Below are positions 33,655 to 43,591 of a DNA stretch of 64,000 bases, piece after piece. Source of the stretch: Mesotoga prima MesG1.Ag.4.2 (GTDB taxonomy: Bacteria > Thermotogota > Thermotogae > Petrotogales > Kosmotogaceae); NCBI RefSeq assembly GCF_000147715.2, contig NC_017934.1, positions 992,001-1,056,000 of the forward strand, in the 5' to 3' direction. A program made the position numbers and the translations under genes. Within the stretch, counting starts at the first letter, position 1. Every line of letters starts with the position of its first letter. Below the pieces are notes generated by a model. It was not told the origin of the DNA, made no database searches, and saw nothing but the letters and a program-made list of their open reading frames with translations.

Positions 33655-34224
33655 GTGTTTCTCTTCGTTGGACTGGGAAATCCTGGCCCACGTTATGCGC
33701 TAACAAGACATAACGTGGGCTTTCTCTTCATAGATCAGATGGCTAAGCTTGGCCTAAGGAAGACAGTGCAAAAGAGACTGTATGAAGCACATCTTCTTGA
33801 GGGAGAAGAGAAAGTCTATATTGCAAAGCCACTTACTTTCATGAATTTGAGCGGAGTGGCTGTAAGACTTCTCATGAAAGACCTCAATTTCGAAAAGAAA
33901 GATACGCTGGTTCTAGTGTATGATGATGTATGGATACCTCTTGGTAGGATGAGGATAAGAGAAAGCGGTTCAGATGGCGGGCACAATGGTCTGAAATCAG
34001 TGATTTCGGAGATAGGAACTCAGAGCTTCCCCCGAATCAGAATTGGTGTGGGACCCCTTCCAGAGAACGGAGATATGGTAGATTATGTTCTCGGTAAATT
34101 TAGCGATGATGAATACCAGAAAGTCAGCAAGGTAATCGGCTTAGCTGTCTCCGCTGCAAAGGAGCTTATCTCCGGTGATATTCGAAAGGTCATGACAGCT
34201 TACAATGGAACTGAAGTAGATTGA
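33655..34224 (+). CDS. pth: Peptidyl-tRNA hydrolase
   Basis: A 189-residue esterase that releases peptides from prematurely dropped peptidyl-tRNA. The signature GLGNPGPRYALTRHNVGF carries the catalytic histidine in RHN at residue 20, and YDDVWIPLG and GGHNGLKS are conserved. The start is GTG 33655, two bases after the rplY stop. Confidence 0.95.
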   Translation: MFLFVGLGNPGPRYALTRHNVGFLFIDQMAKLGLRKTVQKRLYEAHLLEGEEKVYIAKPLTFMNLSGVAVRLLMKDLNFEKKDTLVLVYDDVWIPLGRMRIRESGSDGGHNGLKSVISEIGTQSFPRIRIGVGPLPENGDMVDYVLGKFSDDEYQKVSKVIGLAVSAAKELISGDIRKVMTAYNGTEVD

Positions 34225-34802
34225 TTTTCATCTGAAGCCTTCCAAAACTCCTTAAGTCGTTTTTTTAGTCTAGGTTTAAGCGATACCCTTCCAAAGTCTT
34301 TAGCTTCAAAGGAATTATGACACTGAATTCATTTCTCGATCTGGGAGAAGTACGTTGAAGTTTGTCCTTCAAGATTTGCTAGATGAAAGAGCTTTGCAGA
34401 TGAATAACCGCTTTATAACAGCAGCCCGCAAGCTTACAGTTGAATTCATACGGTTTTGAAGGGAGTAAATTGGAAGCGACTCAGTAGAGTGACAACTAAA
34501 TGTTGGCTGATTTTCCAGGCGTTGCCTGTGTGAAAGAGATTCCTGATTCAGAAACATGAGTCAAATGAGACGCCCGAAATTCCCCGAATCGTCAAGATGA
34601 ATCTGCACCACTTCCTTTGTGCGATATGAGATTATCAAGAACGCACCGCTACATTTGCAGGAGATGCGACAATTATTAAATGATTACCTGTTCAGCTGCG
34701 ACTTGTGGGTTGTCACCATTGAACTGTGGCAATCGGGATGCTTGTACCTGAGTTAAGAGCAGAACGAAGAAAGAGAGATGCGCACAGCTAAAGGCAGAAA
34801 GA
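34225..34802. other. 577-bp gene-free gap between pth and uvrB
   Basis: Convergent genes end on both sides. I see no supported gene, RNA or clear terminator. Open frames here are short and have no recognisable motifs; the sequence may be decayed. Confidence 0.55.
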
Positions 34803-36809
34803 TTAGATATTCTGTTTGCTCTTCTTGAGGCTGTACATTTCATCTCGCAGGATTGCAGCGTCTTCAAACCTCAACTCTCCGGCAGCTCTTATCATCTCTT
34901 CGTTGAGTAAGGCGATGTAGTCTTCATAGTCTAGAGACTCCTTCAACGCCATCACTCCTTCAAGATAAGTGGCTCTTGCCTTATCTTCCCTCTCTTTGTC
35001 AAGATTCTCGCCAGCAAACTCCTCGAAGATGTTTCTATACAGAGGTTTAACGATGCTCTCGGGTGTTATATTGTGTTCTTTGTTATATATCAGTTGTTTC
35101 AGCCTTCTCCTGTTTGTCTCATCAATTGCTCTTTTCATTGAACCGGTCATGGTGTCGGCATAAAGGATAACCTGACCGTTGACATTCCTCGCGGCTCTAC
35201 CGATTGTCTGGATCAGTGTTGTCTCAGAACGAAGGAAACCCTCCTTGTCGGCATCCATTATTGCTACAAGTGAAACTTCTGGTAGGTCAAGACCTTCTCT
35301 GAGGAGGTTTACGCCAACGACAACTTCCACGGTTCCATCCCTGAGTTTTCTCAGTACTTCCACTCTCTCGATTGCGTCGAGTTCAGAGTGTAGATACTCC
35401 GATCTGATCCCCACTTCATTCAAGTAGTCGGAAAGCATTTCTGCAGCCTTCTTTGTAAGAACAGTTACCAATGCTCTTTCATTTCTCTTCTTTACTTCTC
35501 GCATCCTTTCAATGAAGTCATCTACCTGGCTTTCGGTTGGATGAACAATAACCTCGGGATCTACAAGACCGGTAGGCCTTATAACCTGATCTATAATTCT
35601 AGTCGAATGCTCAGCTTCGAAATTTCCCGGGGTTGCAGAGACGAAGACAATCTGGCCGACCGTGCTTAGAAATTCTTCGAATTTCAGCGGGCGATTGTCA
35701 AATGCCGCAGGCAGTCTGAATCCGTAATCCACAAGGTTTTTCTTCCTGGAATAATCTCCTCTGTACATCGCTCCCAGTTGTGGAACCCCAATGTGAGACT
35801 CATCGATAAACGTAATAAACTTCTCTCTGTCAAAGTAATCAAGCAATGTATATGGTTTCTCTCCAGGCATTCTTCCATCGAAGAATCTAGAGTAATTCTC
35901 TATTCCTGAGCAGTAACCGACACTGGAAAGCATTTCCATGTCGTAAGTAGTTCGCTGTCTAAGTCTTTGCGCCTCCAGGTACTTTCCTTCCCGTTCTAGC
36001 TGCTTCACCCTTTCTTCAAGCTCATTCTCAATGTTCCGCATAGCACCAAGAATCTTATCCTGAGTTGTGACGAATTCTTTAGCAGGGTAAACCGTTACCA
36101 TGTCTAGCTCTTCAATCGTCTTTCTGTTGATAGGATCGAAGGACACAATCCGTTCTATTTCGTCATCAAAGAAGTACAGCCTAATCCCAAAGTCTTCGTA
36201 TGGGGGGAAGATTTCAAAAATCTCTCCCTTCACATGAAAAACTCCACCTGCCGATACATCTTCGGAACGATTATACTGAATGTTAGCCAGCTTGAGCGCA
36301 AGCTCCTTGCGATTGATACTCTTCCCGCGTTCGAGAAAAATATTCATTGTTGCAAAATCCTTGGGATCGCCGCTGGCATATATCGCGGAGACGCTCGCAA
36401 GTACAACCGTATCGTTTCTGGTCAAAACGGACTTCAAAGCCGAAATTCTCATTCTCTCCAGTGTTTCATTGATCTCTGCCTCTTTTTCTATGAATAGGTC
36501 CTTTGAAGGTATATAAGACTCAGGCATATAATAATCGTAATAACTTATGAAAAGCTCGACTTTGTTCTTGGGAAAGAAGGTCTTGAATTCTCTGTACAAC
36601 TGAGCCACGAGGGTCTTATTGGGTGAAATGACTATTGCAGGTCTCTGGAGAGTGCTTATAACGTTCGCCATTGTAAAAGTCTTCCCAGAACCAGTAACAC
36701 CTAGAAGAGTCTGAAACCTATCCCCACTCTTGAGTCCGTCAATAAGCTTTTCGATTGCTTGCGGCTGATCGCCTTGCGGACTGTACGAGGAATCCATTTC
36801 GAAGAGCAA
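34803..36809 (-). CDS. uvrB: Excinuclease ABC subunit B
   Basis: A 668-residue damage-verifying helicase of nucleotide excision repair. Walker [10 protein letters not shown] (near residue 40), the DESHIG box, helicase motifs [12 protein letters not shown]-like and QTIGRAARN, and a C-terminal UVR motif ([17 protein letters not shown]-type region) that binds UvrC. The TTG at 36809 is chosen: AAAGGAG lies eight bases before it and the protein then begins [18 protein letters not shown] as in other UvrB proteins. A promoter lies just upstream. Confidence 0.95.
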   Translation of the reverse strand: MLFEMDSSYSPQGDQPQAIEKLIDGLKSGDRFQTLLGVTGSGKTFTMANVISTLQRPAIVISPNKTLVAQLYREFKTFFPKNKVELFISYYDYYMPESYIPSKDLFIEKEAEINETLERMRISALKSVLTRNDTVVLASVSAIYASGDPKDFATMNIFLERGKSINRKELALKLANIQYNRSEDVSAGGVFHVKGEIFEIFPPYEDFGIRLYFFDDEIERIVSFDPINRKTIEELDMVTVYPAKEFVTTQDKILGAMRNIENELEERVKQLEREGKYLEAQRLRQRTTYDMEMLSSVGYCSGIENYSRFFDGRMPGEKPYTLLDYFDREKFITFIDESHIGVPQLGAMYRGDYSRKKNLVDYGFRLPAAFDNRPLKFEEFLSTVGQIVFVSATPGNFEAEHSTRIIDQVIRPTGLVDPEVIVHPTESQVDDFIERMREVKKRNERALVTVLTKKAAEMLSDYLNEVGIRSEYLHSELDAIERVEVLRKLRDGTVEVVVGVNLLREGLDLPEVSLVAIMDADKEGFLRSETTLIQTIGRAARNVNGQVILYADTMTGSMKRAIDETNRRRLKQLIYNKEHNITPESIVKPLYRNIFEEFAGENLDKEREDKARATYLEGVMALKESLDYEDYIALLNEEMIRAAGELRFEDAAILRDEMYSLKKSKQNI

Positions 36810-36842
36810 AAGATCAACTCCTTTCAATCTTACCGGCAAACA

Positions 36843-36872
36843 ATTTTACACCATCAAAACCCATTGCTTCAA
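36843..36872 (-). promoter_or_regulatory. Predicted promoter of uvrB
   Basis: Minus strand TTGAAG (36872-36867), 18-base spacer, TAAAAT (36848-36843), 34 bases before the TTG start. I saw no LexA-type palindrome beside it. Confidence 0.6.
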
Positions 36873-37095
36873 TGACGTGATGACTTCTTGCCTGTCAACA
36901 AAAGGTCCCCCGTTCAAAAAACTGCTGGCGAATCATCCGGTAGAAATGGTTTTGGATTGTGTGGACAACAAGAAAAATATAAGCAAATCTCCGGAGGGAT
37001 ATCTTCGATCATTCTTTTCTCTTTTGCTGTTGCAGTCTTTCAGTTTGATTGGCAAGGGGCAAATTTGTGTTTTCAAGAAGAATGTAAATGCTCGA

Positions 37096-37689
37096 CTACT
37101 TACGGATCTCCTTCAGTGCTTTCTTTATAAGATCGTGAGTATCGATTTCCCTTTCAGCCTTCAGAATCTCTATAACTACTTTCCTCGACTGGTTTTCGTC
37201 GAAACCAAGGGATGTAAGTGCCGCAACAGCTTCTTCACCGTGCGACCTCTCAACACCCGGAATGGTTTCTTCGTCTGTAATTCCAGAAGTGTCTACCAAC
37301 GAGGCGAGCTCAACGATCATTCTTTCCGCAGTTTTCTTTCCAATGCCGGGAAGGGAAGACAGCTCTGCCGCATTCTTGGTGGAAATAATATGCTTAATCC
37401 TTGAAGGAGAGGCCGAAGAGAGAATCTTCATGGCGGACTTAGGTCCTATCTTGCTTGCCCTCAACAGTATATTGAACAACTCTTTCTCTTCTTGATCGTA
37501 GAAGCCGTAAAGTTCAGGCGGCCTATCCTGTGAGTAGGCCATGAACGTAAGAAGATAAACGTCCTTTTCGACCGGAAGCTTGCTGATTGTGTTCGGAGTG
37601 CAGTTAACTTTAAAAAACAGACCTCCGACCTGTATGACAATTTCGGTCTCTCTTATTTCTCTTACGCGACCCTCAATACCTTCCAGCAT
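37096..37689 (-). CDS. ruvA: Holliday junction helicase subunit RuvA
   Basis: A 197-residue DNA-binding protein that targets RuvB to Holliday junctions. Domain I (LEGIEGRVREIRETEIVIQV), helix-hairpin-helix LSSLPGIGKKTAERMIVEL near residue 108, and a C-terminal RuvB-binding domain (GEEAVAALTSLGFDENQSRK) are all present. ATG 37689 with a GGAG upstream is used; GTG 37695 is an alternative. The start overlaps the end of folC by 17 bases or more, so the two are co-transcribed. Confidence 0.95.
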   Translation of the reverse strand: MLEGIEGRVREIRETEIVIQVGGLFFKVNCTPNTISKLPVEKDVYLLTFMAYSQDRPPELYGFYDQEEKELFNILLRASKIGPKSAMKILSSASPSRIKHIISTKNAAELSSLPGIGKKTAERMIVELASLVDTSGITDEETIPGVERSHGEEAVAALTSLGFDENQSRKVVIEILKAEREIDTHDLIKKALKEIRK

Positions 37690-38992
37690 GCTCACTCACT
37701 CCAGTTAAGAGATTTCTTATCTCGCTTACTAGATATAGAGACCCGCAAACAAGAAGCGAATCGGAGATTTCAAGCGCCTTGTTCATGGCAATCTCATGTT
37801 CTTCCACGAATTGAACAGATGAACAATACTTGCGCCAGACATCGGCGACCTTCTCGGGATGTATACTTCGGTGGTTTGGAACCCTGCACACAACAACACT
37901 GTCGGCAATTTCTGAAAGCACTTTGATATTGGTTTCGTAGTCTTTGTCGTCTAGACTTCCGAAGAGAAGCGTAAGCCTTTCACCTGGAAAGTACTTCTCG
38001 ACAGTCCTCCTGAGAACTCTGGCTGCATCGGGGTTATGCGCGCCGTCAAGTATAACTGACTTGGAATCTTGAGAAAAGACTTCAAATCTTCCCGGCCATG
38101 AGACAGATTTCAGCGCCATCCGCAGTTTCTCTTCACCCAAACCGCTTCGAATCTCTCCCATTGCAATCTCTGACGTCTTGATTGCCAAAGCTGCGTTTAC
38201 AGTCTGATGTTCACCATTTAGATTGATTTGTAGGTTTTCAAAGTTATTACTTCCAGTGTAGTCAAATATATTGCGATTTAGCGCATACTCTCTTCCAGTC
38301 GCGTCGAAATCCCTTTTGTAGAAGAAGTATGGTGAATTCATGCTTCTTGCCTTTTCAGAAACAACTCTTCTTATTGCGGGTCTTGTTATACCTGAAACGA
38401 CTGGACATTCGAGCTTGATAATGCCTGATTTCTCGATAGCAATTTTTTCTTCAGTATCCCCAAGAATTCCCGTATGATCCAAACCTACGCTTGTAACAAC
38501 AGATACGAGAGAAGAATCAATTACGTTGCTAGCATCAAATCTTCCACCAAGGCCGACTTCGAGAACGACTACATCGCAACTCTCTTCCTTGAAGTACTGA
38601 AATGCAATTGCCGTTACCACTTCGAAAAAACTCGGCGCGTATTCTTCACCTTTTCTGTCCATCTTTTCTAGAGCCGGTTCTATGTTCTTCAGGATTCTAC
38701 AGACATCACCTTCCGATATGTACTCGCCATCGACTTGAATCCTCTCCCTGAAAGTTGTAATGTGCGGAGAAATGTTCAGCCCCGTCTTCAGTCCATGAGA
38801 AGACATTATTGATCTCGTGATTGCCGCAACACTTCCCTTGCCATTTGTACCTGTAATATGAATGATCGGATACGACTTCTGGGGATTGCCAAGCCGTTCA
38901 AGCAGTTCTCTGATCCTGAACAGGCCAAACTTGATCTTTCCATAGGGTCTTGAGTTGTAAAGATACTGAATTGCTTCCGAGTATGTTTTCAT
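37673..38992 (-). CDS. folC: Folylpolyglutamate synthase/dihydrofolate synthase family protein
   Basis: A 439-residue Mur-ligase-family enzyme that adds glutamate to folates. Motifs: P-loop ITGTNGKGSVAAI (residues 46-58), EVGLGGRFDASNV, TSVGLDHTGILGDT, and ILDGAHNPDAARVL in the C-terminal domain. It overlaps valS upstream by four bases and ruvA downstream, so valS-folC-ruvA is one reverse-strand operon. Confidence 0.95.
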   Translation of the reverse strand: MKTYSEAIQYLYNSRPYGKIKFGLFRIRELLERLGNPQKSYPIIHITGTNGKGSVAAITRSIMSSHGLKTGLNISPHITTFRERIQVDGEYISEGDVCRILKNIEPALEKMDRKGEEYAPSFFEVVTAIAFQYFKEESCDVVVLEVGLGGRFDASNVIDSSLVSVVTSVGLDHTGILGDTEEKIAIEKSGIIKLECPVVSGITRPAIRRVVSEKARSMNSPYFFYKRDFDATGREYALNRNIFDYTGSNNFENLQINLNGEHQTVNAALAIKTSEIAMGEIRSGLGEEKLRMALKSVSWPGRFEVFSQDSKSVILDGAHNPDAARVLRRTVEKYFPGERLTLLFGSLDDKDYETNIKVLSEIADSVVVCRVPNHRSIHPEKVADVWRKYCSSVQFVEEHEIAMNKALEISDSLLVCGSLYLVSEIRNLLTGVSEHAGRY

Positions 38993-41592
38993 TTGAGATC
39001 TTCTATGATTTTCTCAATTCTGCGAATGTTATCCTTGCTTGTCGCGAGCCTTTCTCTATTTTCAGTAATCACCTCTTCGGGTGCATTGCGAATGAAGTCA
39101 CCGTTTTCGAGCTTCGACAAAGTTCGGGCAAGATCGACCCTTTCCTTCTCTAGCTTTCCCGTTAACCTCTCGATCTCAGCATCGGTATCGATCTCTCCCA
39201 GGACTACATACAACGTGTTCTCTGCATCTCCCCAGGCCGAGACGCTTCCGGAGGTCTTTTCTGCCCTTCTATCTATTTCGTTTGAATTGGAAAGATGTGA
39301 AACAAGTTCAACGACTTCCTGGTTCAGGACTTCACCGATGTAGTAGACATCGGTTTTCGAAGAGGGGGGTATGTTCATCTCTGCCTTGATGTTTCTTACT
39401 CCCCTAACCATGTCCATGATTCTCGAGTACTCCACTTCGGAAGGATTGTCAAAGCTCGATTCATCAAACTCTGGCCACCGAGCAGTTATCAACAATCCAT
39501 CGGAACCGGGAAGGTTCTGCCAGAGCTCTTCGGTAATGTAAGGCATGAAGGGGTGGAGCATTCTTAGAGAAGCGTCAAGAGTTCTGACCAGAACATTCTG
39601 AGCAACGATTCTACTCCTGCCTTCTCTGTTCAATCTTGGCTTAGTACTCTCTATATACCAGTCACAGAATTCATTCCAGAAAAACGAGTAGATCATTTTT
39701 GAAGCACTGGGAAAATCATAGCCATCAATCGATTCTTCAACCGCTTTTACAGACTTCGCCAGTCTTGACAGAATCCAGCGGTCCTCAATGGCGAGCTCTT
39801 CCTCATCGAGATTAACCTTTTCAAAACCTTCCATATTAAGCAATGCAAACCTTGCAGCGTTCCAAATCTTGTTTGCGAATTTCTTGTAAATGTCGAAAAA
39901 CCTAACGTCCAGTTTAATATCGTGATTTTGAGCGGCCAGAATCGCAAGTGTGAATCGCATTGCGTCTGTCCCGTTCTCTCTGATAACGTCAAGTGGATCT
40001 ATACCGTTACCCAGCGACTTCGACATTTTTCTGCCATTCTTGTCTCTTATTAAGCGTGTTATGTAGACATGATTGAAGGGTTTTTCTCCCATGAAGTGAT
40101 ATCCGGCCATTATCATCCGGGCAACCCAGAAAAATATTATGTCAAACGCGGTTACAAGAACACTTGTGGGATAAAAGCTCTCCAAATCTTCAGTTTTTTC
40201 CGGCCAACCCAGGGTAGTGAATGGCCAGAGCTGAGAAGAGAACCAGGTATCGAGAACGTCTTCGTCCTGTCTGATATTCTTTGAACCACATTTTGGGCAG
40301 ACCGACGGATCTTGCTCTTCAACGATTACTTCATTACAATCATCACAATACCAGACGGGAACTCTGTGGCCCCACCACAATTGACGAGAAATGCACCAGT
40401 CACGAATCTCGTTCATCCAGTTCAAGTACACTTTTTTCCAGGTTTCCGGAAAGAAGGTTACACTACCCTCTTCCACGGCTTCTATGGCTTTCTCTGCAAG
40501 CGGTCCAACTTTTACGTACCACTGGTCGGAAAGACAGGGTTCTACTACGGTCTCGCATCTATAACATCTGCCGACGGCGTGGACCATGGGTTCCACCTTG
40601 ATCAAGAATCCCTGCTCTTCAAGGTCTTTAACTATCTGTTTTCTTGCTTCATATCTGTCAAGACCCTTGTACTTACCGCCATTTTCATTGATTCTTGCAT
40701 CTTTGTCGAGGACTTCGATTACTTCAAGTCCATGCCTCAATCCAATCTGAAAATCATTTGGATCGTGTGCTGGGGTAACTTTTAGTGCACCGGTCCCAAA
40801 CGACGGATCGACATATCTATCCTGAATAATGGGAATCTCCCTGTTCATTAGAGGTAGTATTACTGTTTTTCCGACTAAGCCTTCGTACCTATCATCTGAA
40901 GGGTAAACGGCCACAGCGGTATCTGCGAGCATAGTCTCAGGTCTTGTAGTTGCTATAATTACGTACTCATCGCTGTCTTTTATTGGGTATTTTATGTGGT
41001 AGAAGGCGCCTTTTTCGTCTTCATGTTCAACTTCCTCATCGGAGAGGACCGTTGAACACCTCGGACACCAATTTACAATATACTTCCCCCGATAAATCAG
41101 CCCTTCCTTGTATAGCATCACAAAAGCCTTCCTTACGGCTTCACTCAGGCCTTCGTCCATAGTGAACCTCTCTCTAGACCAGTCAACTGAGCAGCCCATG
41201 GCTTCTATCTGTTCGCGGATTCTCTGTCTGTATTCCTTTGCCCAATTCCAGGTAGTCTCAAGAAATCTCTCGCGTCCGAGTTCTTTGCGGTTTGTTCCTT
41301 TTTTCGCCAGATCCTTTTCGACGGCATTTTGAGTTGCAATGCCTGCATGATCTTCGCCGGGAACCCACAGCGCCCTGTATCCTTTCATTCTCTTGAATCG
41401 AATTATTATGTCTTGAATAACCAGATTGAGTGCATGCCCCATATGAAGAGGGGCAGTGATGTTTGGCGGAGGAATCATTATTGTGAACGGCTCACCCGAT
41501 CCCTTCGGTTCGAAAAAACCGCCTTCTTTCCAGCAGGAATACCACTTTTCTTCAAGATCAGAAGGATTGTACCTGGTGCTCAATTCCTTCAT
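38989..41592 (-). CDS. valS: Valyl-tRNA synthetase
   Basis: An 867-residue class I synthetase. The HIGH-type motif is PLHMGHALN (near residue 47), KMSKS lies in GRKMSKSLGNGIDP (near 527), and the editing domain is at about 190-340 with TTRPETMLADTAV. Two zinc-type CxxC pairs occur (CPRCSTVL and CPKCGSKN region). The C-terminal coiled coil (LTGKLEKERVDLARTLSKLE) binds tRNA. AGGAGG precedes the ATG. No T-box leader is visible in the 128-base upstream gap. Confidence 0.96.
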   Translation of the reverse strand: MKELSTRYNPSDLEEKWYSCWKEGGFFEPKGSGEPFTIMIPPPNITAPLHMGHALNLVIQDIIIRFKRMKGYRALWVPGEDHAGIATQNAVEKDLAKKGTNRKELGRERFLETTWNWAKEYRQRIREQIEAMGCSVDWSRERFTMDEGLSEAVRKAFVMLYKEGLIYRGKYIVNWCPRCSTVLSDEEVEHEDEKGAFYHIKYPIKDSDEYVIIATTRPETMLADTAVAVYPSDDRYEGLVGKTVILPLMNREIPIIQDRYVDPSFGTGALKVTPAHDPNDFQIGLRHGLEVIEVLDKDARINENGGKYKGLDRYEARKQIVKDLEEQGFLIKVEPMVHAVGRCYRCETVVEPCLSDQWYVKVGPLAEKAIEAVEEGSVTFFPETWKKVYLNWMNEIRDWCISRQLWWGHRVPVWYCDDCNEVIVEEQDPSVCPKCGSKNIRQDEDVLDTWFSSQLWPFTTLGWPEKTEDLESFYPTSVLVTAFDIIFFWVARMIMAGYHFMGEKPFNHVYITRLIRDKNGRKMSKSLGNGIDPLDVIRENGTDAMRFTLAILAAQNHDIKLDVRFFDIYKKFANKIWNAARFALLNMEGFEKVNLDEEELAIEDRWILSRLAKSVKAVEESIDGYDFPSASKMIYSFFWNEFCDWYIESTKPRLNREGRSRIVAQNVLVRTLDASLRMLHPFMPYITEELWQNLPGSDGLLITARWPEFDESSFDNPSEVEYSRIMDMVRGVRNIKAEMNIPPSSKTDVYYIGEVLNQEVVELVSHLSNSNEIDRRAEKTSGSVSAWGDAENTLYVVLGEIDTDAEIERLTGKLEKERVDLARTLSKLENGDFIRNAPEEVITENRERLATSKDNIRRIEKIIEDLK

Positions 41593-41720
41593 CTAAACTA
41601 CCTCCTTACGGGTCTCAGGCATTTAAATCGAATTATATCACGAAGTAAAACCGCTTAATGGGAGATGGCGTTAAGATGTGGATTAGGAGTTAATGGAGTA
41701 GAATGATACTGGTGAGTTAG

Positions 41721-42059
41721 ATGGTTGAAGAGGATCTGTCGACCTATAAGAAAATATACAAAATGGTCAGGATGATTCCTGTTGGAAGAGTGGCGACTTA
41801 TGGCCAAATTGCTTCCCTCGTGGGCAAGTGCTCTGCTAGAATGGTCGGCTACGCCATGGCGGGTATTTCAGACGAGACAATCCCGTGGCAGAGAGTTATC
41901 AACTCAAGAGGGAGAATAAGCATTAGGGATCCTAACGGGTACACACTGCAGAAGGCTATCCTTGAGAGAGAGGGTGTTCATTTCGACGAAAGCGATACGA
42001 TCGACCTTTCTGTATTTGGTTGGGAAGGCCCCGAAGCCGAATCTGCGAAAGACTGGTGA
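41721..42059 (+). CDS. Alkyltransferase-like protein (ATL; MGMT-related)
   Basis: A 112-residue protein of the O6-alkylguanine DNA alkyltransferase fold. The DNA-binding helix and arginine finger are in GRVATYGQIASLVGKCSARM. The active-site motif is IPWQRVINSRGRIS: the nucleophilic cysteine of MGMT (PCHR) is replaced by tryptophan, which defines ATL proteins. These bind O6-alkylguanine without removing it and hand the lesion to nucleotide excision repair. Its genome neighbour is the uvrB/ruvA side of the window, though not in one operon. Confidence 0.88.
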   Translation: MVEEDLSTYKKIYKMVRMIPVGRVATYGQIASLVGKCSARMVGYAMAGISDETIPWQRVINSRGRISIRDPNGYTLQKAILEREGVHFDESDTIDLSVFGWEGPEAESAKDW

Positions 42060-42150
42060 TTCTTTGCGAGTCTCATCTACGCCAACTGTCTGCACCTAAT
42101 AGCACAATGTAAGAAGTCTATGGTGGCCCCTGGTGCTTGCACTGCGTTAT

Positions 42151-43509
42151 CTAGGAATCCTTCCCAGTAACGTGAACTGTCAGGGTGTGATACTTCTCTA
42201 CCTCCTTTCCTTCAAACTCACCGAAAAACCTGAAGATGATCGGATAATCTCCAGTCTCGAGCGGTGTCCACGTAAAGATGCAGTGGTCGTTTTTTACTTC
42301 GAGCGATCCCTGTGGAGATAGGAGCTCAACATTACTTTCTGACTTCCAGATCCACGCATGGTCACCGAAAGACCACTTGTCAAAGCCTACATATGTCCAC
42401 TCTGCAAGTAAAGAGTTGATCCTGAATTCTACCTTGTCACCAACCATGGAGGTGATTTCTGGTACGGGAATGGTTCTCGAGAATTGCTCAAAGGAGTTTA
42501 GATAAAACATATCTTCCCAGAAGGGAACGATGTTTCTTCCGGCGCTTTCATATGCCTTTTCAACTACACCGACGCACGAATAAAGATCTCTGTCGGTGAA
42601 GGGAAGATCCCAAAATCCCGACCAGGCAAAACCAACCGACCACAGAGCTCCTTTCTCTGCAGTCTCGTACATGAACCTCGAAATCTTCCTTCGGTCTTGC
42701 GGTGAAATTTCTCCCGGGAACCTTCTGGCTCCAGAAAAACTTGTTGCCCAGTATCTTAGCCAACGAGACTCATAAGTATCGTAGTTGAAAAGGTTGACAT
42801 AAGAGTGATTTTCAATATCATTTGGAAAGATAAAAACCCCCTCCTCCACCAAATTGTACCCATGACTAAGAAAGGGATAAGATTCTCCGAACGTCACCTC
42901 ATTGTTGAAGCCAAGTTTCTCGTCGGTCATAGCCGTTTCATAATCAACTCCAAGATATACGGCAGAGTGAGATGGGATCCAGTTAGGCCCTATATGGTAT
43001 AGGAGATCTCCTTCAAGTAGGAACTTGCCGGGAAGATGTTGGGCCGTGTAGAGTGCATCTGCCCTAGATATAAGAAGGCAATAAGGTAGTTTGGTGAACC
43101 TTACTACAGTCGAAAGAGAATCCTTAATGAATTGCGCTTCGTATCTCTCTTCGGTCGGTACATAAGAGGTTTGATTCAGGATTGGCTGTACTATCAAGAC
43201 CTGATCTGCTTCAATTCCGAGAGCTTCGTGAGAGAGATGAAAGATCGGTCCTGGAGCGCTTGCGGTTCCTTCACGAAAGAGAACTAGCAAGGTTCTCTCC
43301 GATATGCGCTCTATTTCATAGGGAATTGAGACCTCTTTCTGGACGTTGCTGAAAGAAATCTTGACACCTCTTGTTAGCTCAAAACAATTCTCACCTGGGA
43401 TAAGCTCGAGGTGTGAGTGTTCTGTTTCAAACCGGATCAGACCGGTACATCCCGAAATACTCAGGATGATGGAAATAATCAATACGGTAAACGAAATGCG
43501 GCTAAGCAT
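42151..43509 (-). CDS. Lipoprotein with permuted NlpC/P60 (papain-like) domain
   Basis: A 452-residue lipoprotein. The signal peptide ends at lipobox ISGC (cysteine near residue 21). A central segment has, in order, GDLLYHIGPNWIPSHSAVYLG (near residues 165-185) and YSCVGVVEKAYESAG (near 310), the histidine-before-cysteine order of circularly permuted NlpC/P60 proteins such as YiiX/YaeF. The C-terminal 100 residues look like an immunoglobulin-type beta domain (FTWTPLETGDYPIIFRF). It may be a cell-envelope amidase or acyl-hydrolase. It is read opposite murJ. Confidence 0.65.
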   Translation of the reverse strand: MLSRISFTVLIISIILSISGCTGLIRFETEHSHLELIPGENCFELTRGVKISFSNVQKEVSIPYEIERISERTLLVLFREGTASAPGPIFHLSHEALGIEADQVLIVQPILNQTSYVPTEERYEAQFIKDSLSTVVRFTKLPYCLLISRADALYTAQHLPGKFLLEGDLLYHIGPNWIPSHSAVYLGVDYETAMTDEKLGFNNEVTFGESYPFLSHGYNLVEEGVFIFPNDIENHSYVNLFNYDTYESRWLRYWATSFSGARRFPGEISPQDRRKISRFMYETAEKGALWSVGFAWSGFWDLPFTDRDLYSCVGVVEKAYESAGRNIVPFWEDMFYLNSFEQFSRTIPVPEITSMVGDKVEFRINSLLAEWTYVGFDKWSFGDHAWIWKSESNVELLSPQGSLEVKNDHCIFTWTPLETGDYPIIFRFFGEFEGKEVEKYHTLTVHVTGKDS

Positions 43510-43591
43510 CTTTATTCTTTAGTTTACCATTAAGAGAGCGAATGGGAGATCAAAGGTGTGGTAAATTATACTGTGAAGAACAGGAGGCGCG

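Noticed and set aside
36877-37404. 175-codon open frame on the plus strand
   Set aside because: Its second half is antisense to ruvA and the first half shows no motif; no ribosome binding site.
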